A stretch of 64,000 bases of DNA from Opisthorchis felineus (lineage: Eukaryota > Platyhelminthes > Trematoda > Opisthorchiida > Opisthorchiidae). Positions within the stretch are counted from its first letter, which is position 1, and every line of letters begins with the position of its first letter. The stretch spans positions 144,551-208,550 of the forward strand of contig SJOL01007197.1 of NCBI GenBank assembly GCA_004794785.1. The letters run 5' to 3'. Below are positions 59,696 to 64,000 of this stretch, piece by piece. Both the position numbers and the translations under genes were made by a program. The notes under the pieces were generated by a model that made no database searches, was not told where the DNA came from, and saw nothing but the letters and a program-made list of their open reading frames with translations.

Positions 59696-59880
59696 CAGTT
59701 GCATTTTTTGTTTCAACTTGCCCTTGTAGATCCCGAAAATGTACACTGGCTGGATGATGAACTCCACCAGTCTTTCGGATACGAAGGTATGCTAGTTTGG
59801 GTGACAGTTTTTGTGACAAGCAGGCCTGTGGTAAAAAGCCGGGAAGCACTGTACTGTTGTTTCATCCTCATTGGAAATGG

Positions 59881-59904
59881 ATCTTTTCCAGATAAGCCCC
59901 GCCA
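59881..59904. repeat. Merlin left terminal inverted repeat (24 bp)
   Basis: ATCTTTTCCAGATAAGCCCC followed by GCCA. It is the exact reverse complement of 61014-61037. Similarity continues imperfectly inward for a few bases. Confidence 0.92.
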
Positions 59905-59971
59905 AAAAATTAAACCCCGTCACCCAAAAAAGATTAGAAAAAAGAGGATATGAAATTTGTACTTTTATTTT

Positions 59972-60847
59972 TTATTGAAAAGGGTGAAATTGGGACATGT
60001 CATTAATAAGTTGCATGAAAAGGTCCGTTTTTCGGTACCTTTGCCTCCAAACGAACTCACACATGTAGCTGTCCACCAAAGATCGGTGTGTGCCACATTG
60101 GCGTTTATTCTGCAACTTGTAGACGTGCCAAAGAGATTCGATGGTTTGTGTGTGAGCTCCAGTCGTTGGATACCCAAAGTTTTCGGTATGATTAACCGTT
60201 CCATGAGTATAATTCATGTCAATCATCGTTTCAATTCCTTGGTATGATGCCCACATATCGGAGATAATGAATGAGCCGGGAGCGATGCAGGCCTGGATTG
60301 TGTCCATCAAAGTGGCCGCAGTTCGATCTGGCACTGTATACATGAATACCTCTTTAGTTTCCCGGCAGATCCCTTCGAAAATCCATTGCTGGGGAAGGGC
60401 TCGCCCTGCGTGGTTTTTAAGGCGAGATATTAGCGTTTCATCGACCTCGACGTGTAGACCTGGGCCGCCGATAAATTTTGGAGTCTGCAAAAGCCGCCAG
60501 GCGCAAACTTCGCGAAGAAAGTTCTTCCAGTCAACAGCGGTCGTGTGGCTTATAGAGAATTACTCTGAGCAGAATTTGATTTTATCCAAATTTTTGGACA
60601 AGAAATAAATGAACAGAATTACTGTCCTAAACTCCATCTTAGACCGCTCCAGCCAAGTTCCCTTTCGAAGACCGATTTCTTGCCGACACTGTCAGGCATT
60701 ACACCTCCACCTGTTAGAAACAGTTGAAAGTGTCATTTGGTGGCCATTGTTGCATAAACGTTGCTGATGGATCACTCCGTGACTTTGCAAAAAACGTATT
60801 GCCGTCTCCTTGTCATGAACAAGAGTTGAAAGCATCAAAAAGTTCAT
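59972..60847 (-). pseudogene. Merlin transposase with two in-frame stop codons
   Basis: From ATG at 60847 to the stop at 59972 the frame spans 292 codons without any frameshift. Codon 52 is TGA (60692-60694) and codon 96 is TAA (60560-60562). The N-terminal part has a zinc-ribbon-like set Cys32, His36, Cys49 and Cys54. A helical region follows (RSKMEFRTVILFIYFL) and then SHTTAVDWKNFLREVC. The IS1016-like DDE core has HVEVDET with Asp136, IISDMWASY with Asp197 and HTQTIESLWHVYK with Glu237. All three catalytic acids are intact. The enzyme would cut and reinsert the element at its inverted repeats. The two stops make this copy non-autonomous unless they are read through or are sequence errors. 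The downstream 172-codon part alone lacks the DNA-binding region. Confidence 0.88.
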
Positions 60848-61013
60848 TTAAGGTTTTACGTCCGAAGGGAGAAAATTTTTGCACAAAATGAGCCTAGATG
60901 CGGATAAGGAATTGTTTTCATCAAAAATAGGTCAAGGTTGTGTGCGTACATTAAATTGGAGCTGGCAAAAAGTGGCGGGGCTTAACTTTTCGCGCATGCA
61001 CTTTTTGCATTTG

Positions 61014-61037
61014 TGGCGGGGCTTATCTGGAAAAGAT
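61014..61037. repeat. Merlin right terminal inverted repeat (24 bp)
   Basis: TGGCGGGGCTTATCTGGAAA followed by AGAT, the reverse complement of the left repeat. A second GTGGCGGGGCTTA 41 bp further inside suggests a duplicated binding site. Confidence 0.92.
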
Positions 61038-62973
61038 TGCTGGAAATTATCAGCATTGCGCTGTATTTGTCTTACCCGCTTTCCCTTTATCGTCCATTTC
61101 TTTGACTACGTGTAATCTTTTGAATGAGAGTAAGTTTTCTCTCTCAACGACACTCAAAACAATACGGGAGGTTTACCTCATTCTGTTCGAACTCGCTTTA
61201 CGAGGTCAAGATCAGTTTACTCCACCCAGTGAAGAAGAAAATTCTCCCAAATTTCTAGGTGCTCTGGACATCTTTCTACTGCCTTAACTGATAATTTCCC
61301 CGACTCATTTCGTCTGCGGCAGGAAACTAACTTTTCTGGAAATATTCATTGGTACATCTGGATGGATTAAGTTTCATGCCCATTGCGTTTCATCTCTTAC
61401 CCGCAGTACATCTACAGAGCTACAAATGTCATCCACCTTGTTTTTGGCATAGTCCGTTACATATTTTGGCAAAATTTTACCCGATTAAAACTTTGCCGGT
61501 CGGCTGAACAATGGGTGCAGTTTACAGGCATCAGGAGACTCCTCTTAAAAGCGGCGTGAAGTGAGCGAAGATTGACAATAATCACTGTTCCTTTCAAAAA
61601 GTTGCTGTGTCTCTTAACCTTCCCTGATGCTACAGGGTTAGACTGAGAAGACAAGGCGGCCAGAAAAACTGTAATATTGCAAATACAGCGTTCTATTTAG
61701 ATCATTCACTTATGACCGTATTCGATGGTCGATCTGCGCTCAACCAACCAGTGTGTCTCCTGCACGCCCACACCGGTTCTCGAGCGATTGTTTTCTTTGC
61801 CACGGTTAGTCATGGATGACCGTCTGTGGGATAGGGTACGGAGTGCACAGGTTGCCTTGGCCATCAGGTGGGCGTGAAATGTATGTCTACTTGTTTGACC
61901 TGGCTCCGGCACATGGTAAAATCGGACGTGATTCAGGCGCGTGGGCGTACTCGTATGGCACTGCTTCACCACATGATTGTTCCGCTGTGCAGCAGGCTGA
62001 TGCACGGTCGTATTATAAGTAAACTCCACAACAAAGAGGTTCTCGGCTAAGCACCTGTTAAAGTCTGTTTGTGAGCTGAATCACGTTAACATCAAAATTT
62101 GGCCACCATAATAGTGGTACTTTTGCACTTCTGTCGAACTGGCCATCATATACTCACTTTCCATTGTGTTACGGAGTAAGTCTAGCGAAAACTGGTCAAG
62201 TAACTGATTTCAGTGAATTGTAATGATCGGGCTTTCGATTGAGCAGCTAAATATACTAGTGTTCCAGCGAGAGAAATGCTCATGTATAATTTTGGCGAAT
62301 TACTGTCTCGTCCGCCTCACATGCCCGTTGAAGTACAGCAGCGTGAATGACACGGTAAAGTCGCTAGGAGAATACGCGAATATCTCTCCTATCGGAAGCC
62401 GCTAGGCTTAGTGGCCCGGAAAGAAGCTGGCTCGCATGAGCCGTTTCACATTATCTACCAACTGTCTCGTGGAATGCCGGCATTCATCCAACAAACCCCG
62501 AGTCCGCTCAGGCGATGTAACACGTACCGTTAAACCCAGTCACTTAATTAGCCTTTTGACAACGTCACGTTATCCAAATAAATAAGACTTTACTTCCACT
62601 GAGGACCTATCCATTACTCTCCCTCATTAGTTAAAACTCGCAGAAACCGGCATCTTTTATCCACTGGAAAGTTTGACCCATTATGATGTGGAATTTGCTC
62701 ATTGACAAACCGTTCGAATAAACTGGTAGAGCACTCACTTACGAGCATATATCTTGATACGCAAAGAATGCATGCCAATCTTAGTCAAATGCGAACCACC
62801 TTCGGTACGTTAGGAGTCGCTGGGTGAATCCGCACCATAGTAGCCAGCCGCTGTTTCTCTGCTCAACGACGTAAGAGCAAACGGGTTAACGAAATTAACA
62901 GCAAAATGTGATTGAGTCCCGAACTGGACGAGGTCATTTATAATCTAGGCAGTCACCGCCTCTTTCTCCCAAC
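61038..62973. other. Intergenic stretch, nothing recognised
   Basis: No frame exceeds 110 codons. Overlapping frames at 61706-62050 on both strands have no motif. No LINE or LTR signature is recognised. Confidence 0.4.
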
Positions 62974-63425
62974 CTATAATCCAGTTATAACCATCGTCAC
63001 TGAATCGGAAAACATCTGAAGGAAATTACAGTGCCTCCACAGATTGTTTCTAAACACAAAGCATATAATCAACCAGGTGAACTGCTGTCGTCTCGGTAGC
63101 AGCCGAAATCCTTGCCTTGACCGTTCTTGTTTAGCCCTCTTATAATCCACATATTGGTTGAAACGTTTTCGGAACCAAAATTTGGTATCTGGATTCACTC
63201 TACCTCGTTACTAACAAAAAATGCCATATCGATTTTGAATCCGAAAATTGTTTGTGGTTTTCCTACTGCTTCTAATCTTTCAACCACCATAGCCCCAGCT
63301 TCATCAAGAATTTCATCTATTCCACATTGTGCTTTGGCGCTGTATACGGTAAATATCTACCTGGAGGTTCTAAGGCTACCTGTGCATCGTCATGTGCCAG
63401 CAACACCAGGCTTCTCATACTGACC
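62974..63425 (-). pseudogene. Protein-like coding relic or split exon, family not recognised
   Basis: On the minus strand, a frame at 63425-63325 reads SLVLLAHDDAQVALEPPGRY. A frame starting at 63339 reads AKAQCGIDEILDEAGAMVVE, continuing RLEAVGKPQTIFGFKIDMAF to a TGA at 63195. A third frame (63198-62974) reads FWFRKRFNQYVDYKRAKQER and GFRLLPRR. The three overlap slightly and join smoothly, as if one coding region had acquired two frame changes. A good acceptor (TACCGTATACAG) just before 63339 allows the alternative that the middle frame is a real exon. The residue composition is convincingly protein-like, but I cannot name the family. Confidence 0.4.
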
Positions 63426-64000
63426 ATTGGGGCGTAAATCAAACCAAGCGTCAGCTTGCACCTTCGGTGTCCCGTCCTAATTATGCAGCTGGTTTCGCAT
63501 TCTCAATAAGTTGTGCTTCTCTTCAGGTTTCCGTTCCCAATGCAGACTTTCAAGTGCTCCCCACGTGCTTCTGGTCGAAATTCATTCATTTACAAACTAC
63601 CTCGATGTTATTTTGAAGAGTGTCACTTCAAGAAAAATCTGTCCCCTTGGTGTTTGTCAAGGAACTATCTGTCTGCTGCTGTCAAGTGCTACAGTAGTGC
63701 TATTCCATTAGGCACTTCATTAAACTCTGGTCTTGACACGTCATCTGGTATTTCTTTTTCATCAACGTTCAGCCTGTTTTATGCTAAAACTGTACTCCAG
63801 AATTCAGTGACTTTATTGTGCAAACCATTCCCGTGACTTCTTTGCAGTGCTTAATGAGGTTGAAGGCATCAAACTCGGTCACCAGCAGCTTGTTTTGCTA
63901 CTTATCTTAAACCCAAAACAACACCAAGCATCCTTCCCATTAAATGTCTGTTTAGTTTTCTGCCTTCATGTCCAAGCGGCTGCCCTTTTTGGTTACGCAA
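63426..64000. other. Window end, nothing firmly recognised
   Basis: Plus-strand frames of 66-107 codons at 63511-63836 overlap each other and are probably chance or antisense of an extension of the relic to the left. The minus-strand frames here are short. Confidence 0.35.

Larger units (their letters stand above)
59881..61037 (-). mobile_element. Merlin (IS1016-like) DNA transposon, structurally complete
   Basis: Perfect 24-bp inverted repeats at 59881-59904 and 61014-61037 enclose 1157 bp with a single transposase frame on the minus strand. Merlin elements are eukaryotic cut-and-paste transposons related to bacterial IS1016/IS1595, known from flatworms including schistosomes. A second copy of GTGGCGGGGCTTA lies just inside the right end (60972-60984), and a looser AACCCCGTCACCC copy inside the left end (about 59913-59925), probably transposase-binding repeats. 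A clean 8-9 bp target duplication was not found. TGGAAAT occurs close to both outer edges but at unequal distance. Confidence 0.88.

Noticed and set aside
1..64000. CRISPR arrays, bacterial operons, rRNA genes
   Set aside because: No regularly spaced direct repeats, no closely packed genes with ribosome-binding sites and no rRNA-like sequence were seen. The content is eukaryotic.

Overview
The window looks like nuclear DNA of a flatworm, most likely a trematode. Genes have small exons in long introns, nothing resembles an operon, and the recognisable repeats are RTE and CR1 LINEs, a BEL/Pao element, a Ty3/gypsy element and a Merlin transposon of kinds common in flatworms. The strongest clue is an RTE reverse transcriptase with the signatures ALWQCL and GVRQGCPL. 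The taxon is inferred from repeat content only.

Layout, left to right. 1-2.93 kb: a decayed BEL/Pao retrotransposon (+), cut by the window edge. 3-7.4 kb: no recognisable gene, but a 90-bp tandem duplication at 4.5 kb. 7.4-11.6 kb: the footprint of a CR1-like LINE on the minus strand. About 13.5-38 kb: a large split gene on the minus strand. Six exons each encode one fibronectin type III (FN3) domain and nearly all begin and end in codon phase 1. A half-domain exon, a decayed domain and several weaker small-exon candidates accompany them. RTE LINE fragments (27.4 and 32.1-33.7 kb), a tRNA-like SINE candidate (17.9 kb) and an AT microsatellite (20.3 kb) lie between the exons. 38-51 kb: mostly unrecognised, with one decayed acidic reading frame, one unexplained 126-codon frame and a short RTE fragment.

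51.77-56.36 kb: a Ty3/gypsy element on the minus strand with an uninterrupted 1451-codon Gag-Pol frame and one LTR. I could not find its second LTR. 59.88-61.04 kb: a structurally complete Merlin (IS1016-like) transposon with perfect 24-bp terminal inverted repeats and a transposase frame broken only by two stop codons. 63.2 kb: an unrecognised protein-like frame on the minus strand, probably a pseudogene or an exon.

The only host gene I can support well is the FN3 protein. Its domain layout suggests an extracellular or cell-surface adhesion or receptor-like protein, but no signal peptide, transmembrane segment or catalytic domain was identified, so its class stays open. Everything else clearly recognised is mobile DNA of different ages: BEL/Pao, CR1 and RTE are heavily mutated, while the gypsy and Merlin copies look young.
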